Shown: positions 35,465 to 43,995, counted from the first letter of the stretch. The stretch: 56,800 nt of DNA from Candidatus Obscuribacterales bacterium (GCA_020050835.1 JAGVKB010000072.1:1-56800); one strand, 5' to 3'. Notes: generated from the sequence alone by a model not told the origin. Program-made: numbers and translations.

Positions 35465-35859
35465 TTTTCGTCCCTTTCCTAGCGAGAGCTGAAGCGGCTC
35501 TCTTTTCTGTTGTCGGATTGTGCGGCGAATCGCCGGTGTAACAAGAAGCGAAGTCGAGACCGACTCGACTCGAATGGGCATAAACGCGGTCCCCCAGAGG
35601 CGGGCTTACTATTGACTTGCTCGCACGGCATGAGCGTCTACTGTACCGAAGCACCTGATCCATGATTTCGCCAGTTGCCGCACCGAAGCGAGAAGCCAGA
35701 GAACAGCTGTATCAGCTAAGTACATCTGTTCCCCCGTTCTGTTCAAACTTAGTGCAAAACAATCGCAATGCACCGAGCACGCGAGCTTGCCTCAGTGGTT
35801 GGCACCACTTGCAGTGCCAACCACTGAGGCTCAGAACCGAATCAATCTCCGGTTAGACC
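35465..35859. other. gene-free stretch with a perfect hairpin
   Basis: About 395 bases between two minus-strand genes. The only structure seen is the 17-pair hairpin at 35789-35830. The reading frame of the oxygenase is open upstream of its start, without a ribosome binding site. Confidence 0.4.
35789..35830. terminator. perfect 17-pair hairpin
   Basis: GCCTCAGTGGTTGGCAC (35789-35805) pairs without mismatch with GTGCCAACCACTGAGGC (35814-35830) over an eight-base loop. It lies 30 bases after the stop codon of the minus-strand gene at 35860. Neither strand has a U-tract after the stem. Confidence 0.6.
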
Positions 35860-36333
35860 TCAGCCTTGATCGCGATTTCTGAGCCAGCGATACTCCTCCT
35901 CTTCCTTCCGGCGCAGCGCTTCGGAATCGGCGTCGTCGGGCAGTCCGAAATGACGGCAGCGGAGTACGCGGGCCCGCGCCTTGCGCTTAACATCGAGCTG
36001 CTCGGCGGTCGGGTCGAAGGGCAAACCGAGTTCGACACATTCCAGAACGTGTCGAGCATATTCCGGATTTAACGCCACATCACCTTGCAAACGCTTCTTG
36101 AGCGCCTCGTCGGCCTGCGCCTTCTCTCTGGCCGCGCGCTCGGGCGCCAACCGCTTCCACTCTTTCCACTCGTGGTAAACCATTGACCCGCTGACTGCGA
36201 CAGCAACCAGGAGTGAGATGACCAGATTTGGCTGATCTTTCGGCCCGAAAAGACTGAGAACAGCCGAGGTAAGATAGGCGCTGCCGCCGAACCAGACGAA
36301 CCAGCGCCCAAACAGTCTTTCTTGATCGAACAT
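35860..36333 (-). CDS. hypothetical two-TM protein with charged C-terminal domain
   Basis: Product of 157 aa. Two hydrophobic segments (about 9-28 and 36-54) precede a long Lys/Arg/Glu-rich, probably helical cytoplasmic region (about 55-157) ending EEEEYRWLRNR. AAGGAG lies ten bases before the ATG at 36333, so the longer frame is rejected. No family recognised. It is flanked downstream by a perfect hairpin and upstream by another short hairpin. Confidence 0.65.
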   Translation of the reverse strand: MFDQERLFGRWFVWFGGSAYLTSAVLSLFGPKDQPNLVISLLVAVAVSGSMVYHEWKEWKRLAPERAAREKAQADEALKKRLQGDVALNPEYARHVLECVELGLPFDPTAEQLDVKRKARARVLRCRHFGLPDDADSEALRRKEEEEYRWLRNRDQG

Positions 36334-36369
36334 GCAAGGATCTCCTTGTCCAGAGTAAAAGGACTGCAA

Positions 36370-36403
36370 GCAAACAGCGTCGATCGATGCCGGCGCTGTT
36401 TGC
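36370..36403 (-). terminator. hairpin after the two-part hypothetical gene
   Basis: GCAAACAGCG (36370-36379) pairs perfectly with CGCTGTTTGC (36394-36403) over a 14-base loop. It lies 40 bases beyond the stop of the minus-strand gene at 36443, and on that strand TCCTTTTACT follows about 10 bases later. Confidence 0.55.
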
Positions 36404-36442
36404 GTATCGTCCGATTCGCGTGAAAGTCGATGCAAGCAAGCG

Positions 36443-37339
36443 TTAGCAACAGCGGTGCAAGAGCACAGGCGGGCTCTTCGGCGCCGGTTCCGGCCAGTCG
36501 GACAGCGGCTCGAAAACCAGCTTCATCTTGCCGATGATTGCAAGCGGGCGGAGGCGACCGACGAGCAGCACGATATGCTCGCCGGCTGGATTGTGACTGC
36601 AATCATCGTTGAGCCGGATGGCGAAGATTCGGTAGCCGAACGACCCGTGCGCGGTCTCCGCGCCCCCGTACGGATCGACTCTCAGTACGCGAAACTTTGC
36701 GTCCTTCCTGCTTTCGTCGCAGGCGTTGTCGGAGTGCTTGGTCACACCGACCTGCACCGGCTCGTGCTGGTATCCGGACGGAAATTTGAAGCCGTGCACA
36801 AAACTGTCGTCGCCTTTAAAAACGTCGTCGATCTCCGGAGTCTGCTTCATGAGTCTCTCCTTCTCAGGATTTGAACCTGTTTTTAGCATCGCTTCCGCCA
36901 TTACTTCGGCCCGCTTCAAGAAGAACTGGGCACGAGCCAGCGCTTGTACCGACAGTCCGAGCAACTCACCAGCGAGAGACAACAGCATTTCAGCAGCAAT
37001 CTCCTCTCGCCGGTCAAACAGCTCGGCTGACTGCGGATCTGCCGGCGGCAGGCGTTTGGCTTGGCAGCGAGCGGTCTGGAACAGTGCCTCACCCACTTCG
37101 TCGCTGCTAAGCCCGCTCGGTGTGCCCGGCGAAAGTCCGACTGCCGCCAGACCAGCCAGGGCCGTTGCCGAGACCTGTTCGGCCAACGCCGCAGCAAGCG
37201 AAAGCTGGGTAAGTGGCTCGAGCCCGATCCGCTCCTTGCCTGTGATAGCTGCTGCCGAAATTCGGCTGGCATCGCGAAGTATGTTGAGCAGCCGGCCAAC
37301 AAGGACAGCCGCTTGAGCTTTTTGTTGTTCGCAAGTCAT
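36443..37339 (-). CDS. hypothetical protein, possible fusion with internal start
   Basis: Product of 298 aa, soluble. Residues 1-163 are Ala/Leu-rich and helical. After a short Lys/Glu linker the second half starts MKQTPEIDD and is beta-rich with DPYGG and HGSFGYRIFAIRL. Exactly at this junction (ATG at 36850) the codons AAGGAGAGACTC form a near-ideal ribosome binding site, so a separate 135-aa product could also be made. The two halves look like independent domains. GGGAGAG precedes the start at 37339. No family recognised for either half. Confidence 0.65.
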   Translation of the reverse strand: MTCEQQKAQAAVLVGRLLNILRDASRISAAAITGKERIGLEPLTQLSLAAALAEQVSATALAGLAAVGLSPGTPSGLSSDEVGEALFQTARCQAKRLPPADPQSAELFDRREEIAAEMLLSLAGELLGLSVQALARAQFFLKRAEVMAEAMLKTGSNPEKERLMKQTPEIDDVFKGDDSFVHGFKFPSGYQHEPVQVGVTKHSDNACDESRKDAKFRVLRVDPYGGAETAHGSFGYRIFAIRLNDDCSHNPAGEHIVLLVGRLRPLAIIGKMKLVFEPLSDWPEPAPKSPPVLLHRCC

Positions 37340-37432
37340 GTTACTCTCCCTTACAGCTCTTTCCGCCTGGCACCACCGACGATACCAAGCCTGCACGCAG
37401 CGAAGCGACAGCAATCAGGCATTGGCAGTAGA

Positions 37433-37768
37433 TTAGCCATTGCCGGCCTCGCTTTTGAATTCGATGATGTTGCCGAACCGGTCGTACAAAACCTGGCAAC
37501 CATCGTGGTAAATTTCCAGACGCCTGCCATCGGGATATCTCTTCACCAGGCGCGGTGGAGAGATAATCTCCGGGTCGCAGTGATTGACCACTCGTCGCCT
37601 TCGGCGACGCTGGCGCTCAGCGACAGCATCAGCAATCGCCTCGTAGTCAGGAGCGTTAGCGCTAGTGCGCTGCCACTTTTTCTCGCGTCGCTGAAGATAG
37701 GCCGCCAGGAGCGCCAGAAGCCAGAGGACAGCCATCATCACAATGAGCATTACGATCACTTGCATCAT
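37433..37768 (-). CDS. hypothetical membrane-anchored protein
   Basis: Product of 111 aa. One N-terminal helix (MMQVIVMLIVMMAVLWLLAL and on), then a basic stretch of consecutive Arg (RQRRRRRR) and a small C-terminal domain with repeated short beta motifs (RYPDGRRLEIYHDG, VLYDRFGNII). GGGGAGG lies seven bases before the ATG. The longer frame overlaps the neighbouring small gene and is rejected. Function unknown. Confidence 0.6.
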   Translation of the reverse strand: MMQVIVMLIVMMAVLWLLALLAAYLQRREKKWQRTSANAPDYEAIADAVAERQRRRRRRVVNHCDPEIISPPRLVKRYPDGRRLEIYHDGCQVLYDRFGNIIEFKSEAGNG

Positions 37769-37814
37769 GTTCGAGCCTCCCCGCGCTGCTGCTTCCTCGC
37801 AGCCGAGCGCTTCG

Positions 37815-38030
37815 TTACTGATAGTTGATCGTCCAGAATTGAGCGTCGAGCCGAGTGGCACCGCAGCCGACCAGATGGTCGGCGAAACTCTTTCCACTCG
37901 AATCACCGCCAGCAGCGAACCAGGCAGCTTCCTCCTTCGCCATGTCCAGCAAGTCCGGAACGAGCAGAAACTCTTGTTTCTCAATCACGCCGGTCCACTG
38001 CTCCAGGCATTGCACCACCCAGATTTTCAT
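37815..38030 (-). CDS. small soluble hypothetical protein
   Basis: Product of 71 aa with a very strong ribosome binding site (GGAGGAGGT, six bases before the ATG). Begins MKIWVVQCLEQWTGV and has an FADHLVGCGA segment. The composition is ordinary and not low-complexity. Its stop lies 46 bases before the next minus-strand start, so it probably heads a small operon. Not recognised. Confidence 0.65.
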   Translation of the reverse strand: MKIWVVQCLEQWTGVIEKQEFLLVPDLLDMAKEEAAWFAAGGDSSGKSFADHLVGCGATRLDAQFWTINYQ

Positions 38031-38952
38031 CGTTTACCTCCTCCGGTTTAATTCGCCAGCCGACAGGGTCGTACGGCTGCGCTACAAAACCGTTTCCCTC
38101 TTTCCGCGAGCAAGCGGCACGGCTCCTCCGAGGGTTCAGCAGCAATCGCCATTCACATGAGCTTTCTTTGCTCACGAACAGCTGTCTAAGTAAATGCTGA
38201 CTGCGTCAGCGCGGAGATCTGAGTCGTGTCGATCCGTAAAATTGAGAAGAACTAAGCCTTTATGAGGCTATGACCTTCTGCCATAGACAGACAATTGGTA
38301 TGTTTAAATTTTAAGTAAAATCTCAATTAGAGATACCAATTTTTCAACTGAAACGATCGCAAACAAGTCTTCCAGCAGGATTGTTCCGATTGAAAGCCTG
38401 CTCCACCGCCGAAACAGCAGATAGCGAAGCCGCGCCATTCGTAGGCAGCCCGGTCCCGTCCGATTTGATCACTAGATAGCTTTTGGCACGCCTTCCGCAC
38501 GCAACTGGCATAACAGGCATTTAGTGAAGGTTTTAGCCGGTTTCCAAGAAAGCAGCAAAGCTGCCAAGTGGTGACAATTTTTCATTTGAGCCAGATCGTC
38601 AATCGCGCGTAGCTTTAAACTCTCTCTTCTCTTCAAGTCACCGGCCGTTTAACCCTTAAAGCACCAAGCTACATCTCAAACTTAGGTTACAGCTCGAACT
38701 CATGGTCGAGTTTAGTGGATGTTTTACTGCCCGGTAGGAGAGTTCCTCTTTCGACAAGCCATCTAGGTTGTCGTCAATTTCACCTGGTCAGCACTAGCGG
38801 CAGTACTACTGGCCTGACCGGGCGCTCGCTTACCGCTCTGTTTCTTTGCTGAGCGCAAACTTCCGTGCTTACCAAAACGCGAACGCCGCTGCGTGTTCGC
38901 CCTTTGCTCCCCGGTTGCTCGTAAGCCGGTAGAGCAGATTGGATGACCTCAT
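38031..38952. other. longest gene-free stretch, about 920 bases
   Basis: No convincing coding sequence on either strand. AT-rich between 38270 and 38360, where AATTGGTAT (38293-38301) and ATACCAATT (38333-38341) form an inverted repeat followed by TTTTC. It lies between divergent genes and so should hold at least two promoters. An unannotated RNA is possible but not supported by a recognised structure. Confidence 0.45.
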
Positions 38953-39954
38953 ATGAACCGTAACTTGAGCGGCTTCCTGCCGCCTTTCTTTCTGGTCGAG
39001 CTTGCTCGACGCAACCCGACCAACACCAGCTATCTGGAGACTCTGGTCCAAACGCAGAAGCTGTGGCTAAAAGGTGAACAAACCTTCCTGCCCTTCGGCA
39101 AGGGCAAGTCGGACCGTTTCAGCCATGACGCCGAAAACAAGGAGGACCTGCCTGGAAAGCTGGTCCGTGGCGAGAATGACCCGGCCGCGAAGGACGAGCT
39201 GATCAACCGCGCGCACCAGTTCGCCCAGGAGATCCGCGACTTCTACAAGACCCACTTCAACCGCAACGGTCCGGACGGCAACGGCGATAACATCGTCCAG
39301 ACCATGCACTACGGACTGAAGTACAACAACGCCTACTTCTCCGTCCAGATGGTCTATGGCGACGGCGACGGCGACATCTTCATGACCTTCATGATCCGCG
39401 ACGTCGCCGGTCACGAGATCGGGCACTGGTTCGTCTCCACCACCTGCAAGCTGGTGTACTGGAAGGAATCCGGTGCACTCAACGAGCACATGGCCGACGT
39501 GCTCGGCGTCTGCCTCAACCAGTGGGTGGCAAAGCAGACCGTCGAGCAGGCCGATTGGCTGGTCGGCGCCGGACTGTTCAACCCGAAGTTGACCGGCTGC
39601 CGCGCTCTGCGCGACATGGTCAACCCCGGCACCGCCTACAACCACCCGCGCCTCGGGAAGGATCCCCAACCCGCCCATATGCGCGACTTCGTCGACACCT
39701 GGAGCGACAACGGTGGAGTCCACTACAACAGTGGCATCCCCAACCGGGCCTTCGCTCTGTTCGCCAAGTCGCTCGGCGGATACGTCTGGGAAAAGGCCCT
39801 GCAGATCTGGTTCGGCACCGCTCTGCGCGCTTCCAGCAACTGCACGTTTCAGGAATGGGCTGACCTGACCGTCAAGGTGGCGCAAGCCAACTACCCCGAG
39901 ACGGTCGACAAGCTCAAGACCGCCTGGAGCACGGTCGGCATCACGGTCAAGTAA
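38953..39954 (+). CDS. protealysin-like M4 metallopeptidase
   Basis: Thermolysin-family zinc endopeptidase, 333 aa. There is no signal peptide. A short N-terminal propeptide with LPPFFLVELARR (residues 9-20) matches the PPxxL element of protealysin-type peptidases, in contrast to the long propeptide of thermolysin. Zinc site: H154-EIG-H158 and Glu178 in GALNEHMAD; the substrate-site His lies in VHYNSGIPNRAF. HEIGH instead of HELTH is a mild variation. It is probably intracellular. Protealysin-type genes often have an emfourin inhibitor gene beside them; none is seen here. No strong ribosome binding site precedes the ATG. Codon third positions are strongly C/G-biased. Confidence 0.92.
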   Translation: MNRNLSGFLPPFFLVELARRNPTNTSYLETLVQTQKLWLKGEQTFLPFGKGKSDRFSHDAENKEDLPGKLVRGENDPAAKDELINRAHQFAQEIRDFYKTHFNRNGPDGNGDNIVQTMHYGLKYNNAYFSVQMVYGDGDGDIFMTFMIRDVAGHEIGHWFVSTTCKLVYWKESGALNEHMADVLGVCLNQWVAKQTVEQADWLVGAGLFNPKLTGCRALRDMVNPGTAYNHPRLGKDPQPAHMRDFVDTWSDNGGVHYNSGIPNRAFALFAKSLGGYVWEKALQIWFGTALRASSNCTFQEWADLTVKVAQANYPETVDKLKTAWSTVGITVK

Positions 39955-39977
39955 TTGGCCCTGAGCCCTCTTTAGTG

Positions 39978-40020
39978 GCAAGCGGATGCGCAGTGGCGAA
40001 TGTCATCCGCATCCGCTTGC
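39978..40020 (+). terminator. hairpin after the M4 peptidase gene
   Basis: GCAAGCGGATGCG (39978-39990) pairs perfectly with CGCATCCGCTTGC (40008-40020), 23 bases after the stop. No U-tract follows. Confidence 0.6.
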
Positions 40021-40112
40021 CCGTCTGTTAATCGGAAATGTCAGCGCCAATGAAGAAACTGGACGAAGCTTCCAATCTAAAGCAGACGGTCAATTCAAAG
40101 AAAGGTTCTCGG

Positions 40113-40550
40113 ATGAAGGCATTTTTTGCTGCCATGCGGCGCCTGGCGGCCTGGGTGTGGGGAAAGACTCCGAGCTTGGAGAAAGCTCAAGCTCACACTG
40201 ATACGTGGTCAGGCCGACTCGGCTGGATCGCTATCATTCTGGCGCTTACGGCCGGCCTCGGGGTCTTCTGCCTGGTCATGTTGCTAGCGCTCCTGCCCTA
40301 CATCACTGTCACACACACCCTCTGGGCGGGTCTTGCCCTCGGCATTGCCGCCGGTTGTTTTGCGTACTTCCTTGCCAATAAGCCGGCTGAAATGGTTGGT
40401 ACCGCCAGTCGAGCACTCTGGTGGACTCGACTGCTCGTGCGCCTCGGTGAGCGCTTCTCGTCAAACTCAGGCGGCAACCCTAAGGAAAGTCCTGCAAAAG
40501 ACCGGGATAAGCCGGCGAATGATCGTCCCAAGCAGACTGAGACTGATTGA
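40113..40550 (+). CDS. hypothetical two-TM membrane protein
   Basis: Product of 145 aa. A basic N-terminus (MKAFFAAMRRLAAWVWGK), two long hydrophobic helices (about 37-62 and 68-86) and a charged, disordered C-tail rich in Asp, Lys and Pro. GAAAGG seven bases before the ATG at 40113 supports this start; the frame is open to 40038. Not recognised. It follows the peptidase gene on the same strand after a hairpin, so it may be transcribed separately. Confidence 0.6.
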   Translation: MKAFFAAMRRLAAWVWGKTPSLEKAQAHTDTWSGRLGWIAIILALTAGLGVFCLVMLLALLPYITVTHTLWAGLALGIAAGCFAYFLANKPAEMVGTASRALWWTRLLVRLGERFSSNSGGNPKESPAKDRDKPANDRPKQTETD

Positions 40551-40606
40551 CGCTCGTCACTGTCGTTGGGCTAGGCTTCCAGCCCGAGCCAGCATATGAA
40601 GTTTGA

Positions 40607-40652
40607 CCAGACGCCGATGAGCACTCGGCGTCTGGCCGACTCTTGAAATTTT
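40607..40652. terminator. terminator between convergent genes
   Basis: CCAGACGCCGA (40607-40617) pairs perfectly with TCGGCGTCTGG (40625-40635) over a seven-base loop. On the plus strand AAATTTTTG follows about 12 bases later; on the minus strand TCAAAC follows. It separates the 2-TM protein gene from rseP. Confidence 0.65.
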
Positions 40653-40825
40653 TGCAGCTTTCACTATATGTCATAATAATTCGAACCAAAATTAGATGTT
40701 GGACGGAAAGCGACTTCCCAAGTTGGCGGCAGCAAGAGACTGGCGGCAGAATGGCGGTGGGGCGCATGAAGCAACCCGCACCGCAACACTCTGCCTCAGC
40801 TCGAATCAACCGGTGTAGCGAGCGC

Positions 40826-41914
40826 TCACTTGCCGAAGTCGATCGGGTTGAAGATGTCGTTGAACAGACCAAACAACATCAGACCGATCAAGAGCACGAA
40901 GAACACGAACAGAACGGACTGCTGCACTTCGCGCCGCAACGGTTTGCCACGAATCGCCTCGATGGCGAAAAAGAGCAGGTAGCCGCCGTCCAGAAGCGGA
41001 ATCGGCAAGATGTTGAAGATCGCCAGGTTCATGGAAAGCAGCACGAGCATCAAGACGAAGCTGTACAAGCCGTCATTGTATGCCATGTTGCCAACCTGCA
41101 CGATCGCCACGAAGCCGTGGACATCAGTGGCACCGGCCGGCAGCTCCTTGGGCGCAGGGATGATGTGAAGCATCATGCCGAGACCCCTGAACATCTGCCA
41201 GGTCATGTCGCCGTTGAATTTCAGCGCCTCGAGGCCGGCTTCGCCGACGCCGACTTGCTTGTACCGCTTTTCGATGTGCGCACCGATGGCGATGCCGATC
41301 CGCCCATCTTGGTCAGGCGTGACAGTGACCGCAACCGTTTGCCCGCCTCGCGAAACGACGAATTCGGCAGGCGTACCCTTGTGAGCGGAGACCAGCTTGA
41401 TCAAGTCTTGCGGACTGCGAACCGGCTGCCCGTCGACACTGACTACGATATCACCCGACTGCAGCCCGGCATCGCGAGCGATCGTGTTGCTGCTGGACAA
41501 GCCCGCGATGTAAGCATCACGCGCCCGATGATCCGGCATGCCAACGAAGGCGAACAGGATGAAGCTGAGCACCAGCGCGGTCAACACGTTCATCACGACC
41601 CCGGCGACAGCCACCGCCGAGCGTTCCCAGATCTTGTATTGCTTGAAGCTGGAAGGATCTTGCCCACTCTCCTTCAGGTAGTCCTTGACGGTCGTTTCAT
41701 CGGCCATTTCGGGCAGCGCGACATAACCGCCCAGCAACCAGGGCGTGAGCCGGAATTCGGTGCCCCGCCAGCGGAAAAGCACGATGTAGGGGCTGCCGAA
41801 GCCGATCGAGAAGACTGGAGCCTGCATACCGCGCCACTGAGCGACCGCCCAGTGACCCAATTCATGCAAAACGATGAGCAGGGTGAGCCCTGCGACAATA
41901 GCGAGAAAGCCCAT
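40826..41914 (-). CDS. rseP: RIP metalloprotease RseP-like site-2 protease
   Basis: Intramembrane zinc protease of family M50, 362 aa. HELGH (residues 17-21) in the first helix is the zinc site; LPIPLLDGG in a late helix supplies the Asp ligand. A PDZ domain lies between (about 140-215, SGDIVVSVDG), as in RseP/MmpA. It cleaves membrane-anchored anti-sigma factors or signal-peptide remnants in other bacteria; the substrate here is unknown. AAGGAG lies upstream of the ATG. It is the last gene of a minus-strand run that begins upstream of ftsH, linking two membrane proteases. Confidence 0.93.
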   Translation of the reverse strand: MGFLAIVAGLTLLIVLHELGHWAVAQWRGMQAPVFSIGFGSPYIVLFRWRGTEFRLTPWLLGGYVALPEMADETTVKDYLKESGQDPSSFKQYKIWERSAVAVAGVVMNVLTALVLSFILFAFVGMPDHRARDAYIAGLSSSNTIARDAGLQSGDIVVSVDGQPVRSPQDLIKLVSAHKGTPAEFVVSRGGQTVAVTVTPDQDGRIGIAIGAHIEKRYKQVGVGEAGLEALKFNGDMTWQMFRGLGMMLHIIPAPKELPAGATDVHGFVAIVQVGNMAYNDGLYSFVLMLVLLSMNLAIFNILPIPLLDGGYLLFFAIEAIRGKPLRREVQQSVLFVFFVLLIGLMLFGLFNDIFNPIDFGK

Positions 41915-42047
41915 GTGATGGTCTCCTTACAAGTAACAGCGAGCGAAAAGCTCGGTTTGAACCCAGAGAGAGACCGGCAGCCGCGCGGCAGCCGGCGTCA
42001 AAGAGAGCGGAATGGAAATGTCGCCCGGCGGCAGCGAGCGCAGTCGC

Positions 42048-42476
42048 TCAGCAGCCACCAAATCCGGTGGGGCCGGCGCCGAATTCGAGCGGTTGTGGCG
42101 GTCGAGGCGCCGGCGCTGCGCCAGGCACGACCTCCATCAAGAAGCGGGCGTCCAGGTCGAGAGCATCGAAAGCGAAAGGCGGGACAGTCAGTTGGTAACT
42201 GCCGTCCAGCTCGCTGCGCTTCAGCCACTTGTCCGGCCAGTGCGCAGGCAGAACGACATGCAAAAGAGCGAATTCACCGGCAAAGCCGGTGCGACCAAAG
42301 GACTGGAGAGCCTGTTGCCGGCAGCTGAAGCCGGTCAAATCGCCGTCCAAGCCGGGGAAAGATTCACCCTGATGCGGCTCGCGAGCCGGCAGGCTACGCC
42401 AGGTCTTGGTTTTACACCTCACCGCCACGAGCGCCTGCCAGACCGGCATCGGCACGTAAACAGTAGTGCGCTCCAT
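42048..42476 (-). CDS. hypothetical protein upstream of rseP
   Basis: Product of 142 aa, soluble, starting MERTTVYVPMPVWQALVAVR. Rich in Trp/Pro, with a Pro/Ala/Gly-rich end (GAAPAPRPPQPLEF). CGGAGG lies seven bases upstream of the ATG at 42476, so the longer frame that overlaps the RapZ-domain gene is rejected. No family recognised. It lies between the RapZ-domain gene and rseP on the same strand. Confidence 0.6.
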   Translation of the reverse strand: MERTTVYVPMPVWQALVAVRCKTKTWRSLPAREPHQGESFPGLDGDLTGFSCRQQALQSFGRTGFAGEFALLHVVLPAHWPDKWLKRSELDGSYQLTVPPFAFDALDLDARFLMEVVPGAAPAPRPPQPLEFGAGPTGFGGC

Positions 42477-42556
42477 AACAGCCTCCGAAAAAGTGAGGAC
42501 GCCGCCGGCTGCACCGTACACAGATGCTGCCCTCGACGTCTTGCTAGACAGACGAG

Positions 42557-42964
42557 CTACTCGCGGCCGAGGTCTCGATGTTGAAGCTCGACCTGCGAGG
42601 AAAGGGAGAGCTCTTCCAGCACCGCACGAACCAGCTTCTGGCACTCGATCGCCATGCAAACAGAACGGTGCTTGCCACCGGTGCAGCCGAAGGCGATTAC
42701 CAGCGTTTCATGGTCGTGACCGTTTGCCAGAAAACCCGGAAGCATCTCTTTGAGCTGCTCTGAGAATCGGGAGAGGAAATGCCTGGCGTTTGACTGAGCC
42801 AGAATGAACTCAGCCACCGCCGGCTCTTCCCCGCTCAACGGTCTGAGCTGTTCGAGGTAGTACGGATTCTTGATGAAACGCATGTCGAACAACAGATTCG
42901 CTTGCGACGGCTTGCCGTACTTGAAACCGAACGAGGTGATCTTGATGTGTGCCAAAGCTGGCAT
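42557..42964 (-). CDS. stand-alone RapZ C-terminal domain protein
   Basis: Product of 135 aa corresponding to the C-terminal half of RapZ (YvcJ family): FGFKYGKP, FDMRFIKNPYY, LRPLSGEEPAV, and IAFGCTGGKHRSV near the end. In RapZ this half binds small RNA and amino-sugar ligands, while the N-terminal half is a P-loop ATPase, absent here. It may act as an RNA-binding adaptor or small-molecule sensor (inference). AAGGAGG lies just before the ATG. Its neighbours are unknown small genes and membrane proteases, not cell-wall sugar genes. Confidence 0.88.
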   Translation of the reverse strand: MPALAHIKITSFGFKYGKPSQANLLFDMRFIKNPYYLEQLRPLSGEEPAVAEFILAQSNARHFLSRFSEQLKEMLPGFLANGHDHETLVIAFGCTGGKHRSVCMAIECQKLVRAVLEELSLSSQVELQHRDLGRE

Positions 42965-43087
42965 GGGCCCCTCCTTGCGACCGGCATGAACTGCCGGTAC
43001 TCAACTTGCTGGTGTCTCCGCAATCGTGCAGAGCAGGTGGTGAAAGCGCGCTCGGCGCCGCCTTGCGGCGACGCACAAGCAGCCTGG

Positions 43088-43375
43088 TTACTTGTCTTTG
43101 AACTCGGACAGCGGAAGGGCCATGCCGGAGCGAATGGCCGATGGCACCTTCTGACGAGCAGCCGGCGTGATGCCGTTTTCCTGATCGAAGCGCTGCCTGA
43201 GCTTGTACAGATCGCGGTCGGGCGGTTCGGGGGCGAAGCAAAGCCCGCCCTCGTAGATGCAGATGATCGAGCCGTCCGAGAACGCCATCGCGCGCTCTTG
43301 GCACTGGGGGCAACCCACTTGCAAGTCGATCTTGCGCGGGTTGCCAAGGATTTCCAGAGCGTCAACTCGTTTCAT
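43088..43375 (-). CDS. small hypothetical protein with CxxC motif
   Basis: Product of 95 aa. GCPQC (about residues 21-25) followed 16 residues later by a further Cys (SIICIYEGG) and another soon after suggests a partial zinc ribbon. The C-terminal half is charged and helical. GGAAAA lies upstream of the ATG at 43375. Fourth small gene after ftsH on the same strand counting back from rseP. Not recognised. Confidence 0.6.
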   Translation of the reverse strand: MKRVDALEILGNPRKIDLQVGCPQCQERAMAFSDGSIICIYEGGLCFAPEPPDRDLYKLRQRFDQENGITPAARQKVPSAIRSGMALPLSEFKDK

Positions 43376-43452
43376 GAGTGGTTTTCCTTCCTCTCGTTTC
43401 GTCGGGGGAACAACCTGCAAAACCGGAGCTTAATGCCGGATTTCGCCAGTCG

Positions 43453-43839
43453 TTACGCCCCCATCGAGATATGGGGAGCAGACATCGTCGGGAGCAGGGC
43501 GCGCATCAGGCGATGTTCGCACTCGGGAAGCAGCAACCAGCTGCCGTCCGGGCTTACCCAAAACCAGTCAGAATAGATCCGCACCAGCGTATCTTCACTG
43601 TTTGGCTTGTCGCGCATCGACACGTCGAGCGCCCGCTTCACTCCCAACTTCTTGTTCACCAGGTAGAGGTCCACCCCTTCTCGGTCCTTCTCAGAGCCGG
43701 GAACGGTTTCCTCTACATCCCAGCCGGTGTTGGCTCGGGCAAGGATTTTCTTGAGAGCACGGTAGACAGCGTGTTGCGCTTTGATGCCACCTTTCCCTTC
43801 AAGCTCCTCCTTTGTCAGTCTTCGTCCGAAAGTTAACAT
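43453..43839 (-). CDS. hypothetical protein between ftsH and the RapZ-domain gene
   Basis: Product of 128 aa with an AAGGAT ribosome binding site before the ATG. A helical N-terminus (KAQHAVYRALKKIL) leads into strands with REGVDLYLVNK and RALDVSMRDKP. This alternation recalls PD-(D/E)xK nuclease folds, but the catalytic ExK is not clearly present, so I do not call it a nuclease. The last part is rich in Trp and Pro. First small gene after ftsH. Confidence 0.6.
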   Translation of the reverse strand: MLTFGRRLTKEELEGKGGIKAQHAVYRALKKILARANTGWDVEETVPGSEKDREGVDLYLVNKKLGVKRALDVSMRDKPNSEDTLVRIYSDWFWVSPDGSWLLLPECEHRLMRALLPTMSAPHISMGA

Positions 43840-43959
43840 GTGTAATCCTTATCTGACTGTTTAACGTGGTCTTTCGCACCAGCCGATTTCTGACCGTCGG
43901 CTCAAGAGGCTTCTGACCTCAAACGGCCGCAGCCCAGGCTCCAGCCTGCTGCGTTGAGC

Positions 43960-43995
43960 AACAGGAGCGGAGAGCTTGCGCTCTCCGCTCCTGTT
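43960..43995 (-). terminator. hairpin after the ftsH-like gene
   Basis: AACAGGAGCGGAGAG (43960-43974) pairs perfectly with CTCTCCGCTCCTGTT (43981-43995) over a six-base loop, about 45 bases beyond the ftsH stop. No U-tract on the minus strand. It may separate ftsH from the small genes downstream. Confidence 0.6.

Noticed and set aside
43453-43839. PD-(D/E)xK nuclease assignment for the gene after ftsH
   Set aside because: The strand order is suggestive, but the ExK or equivalent catalytic pair is not visible, so only a hypothetical protein is called.
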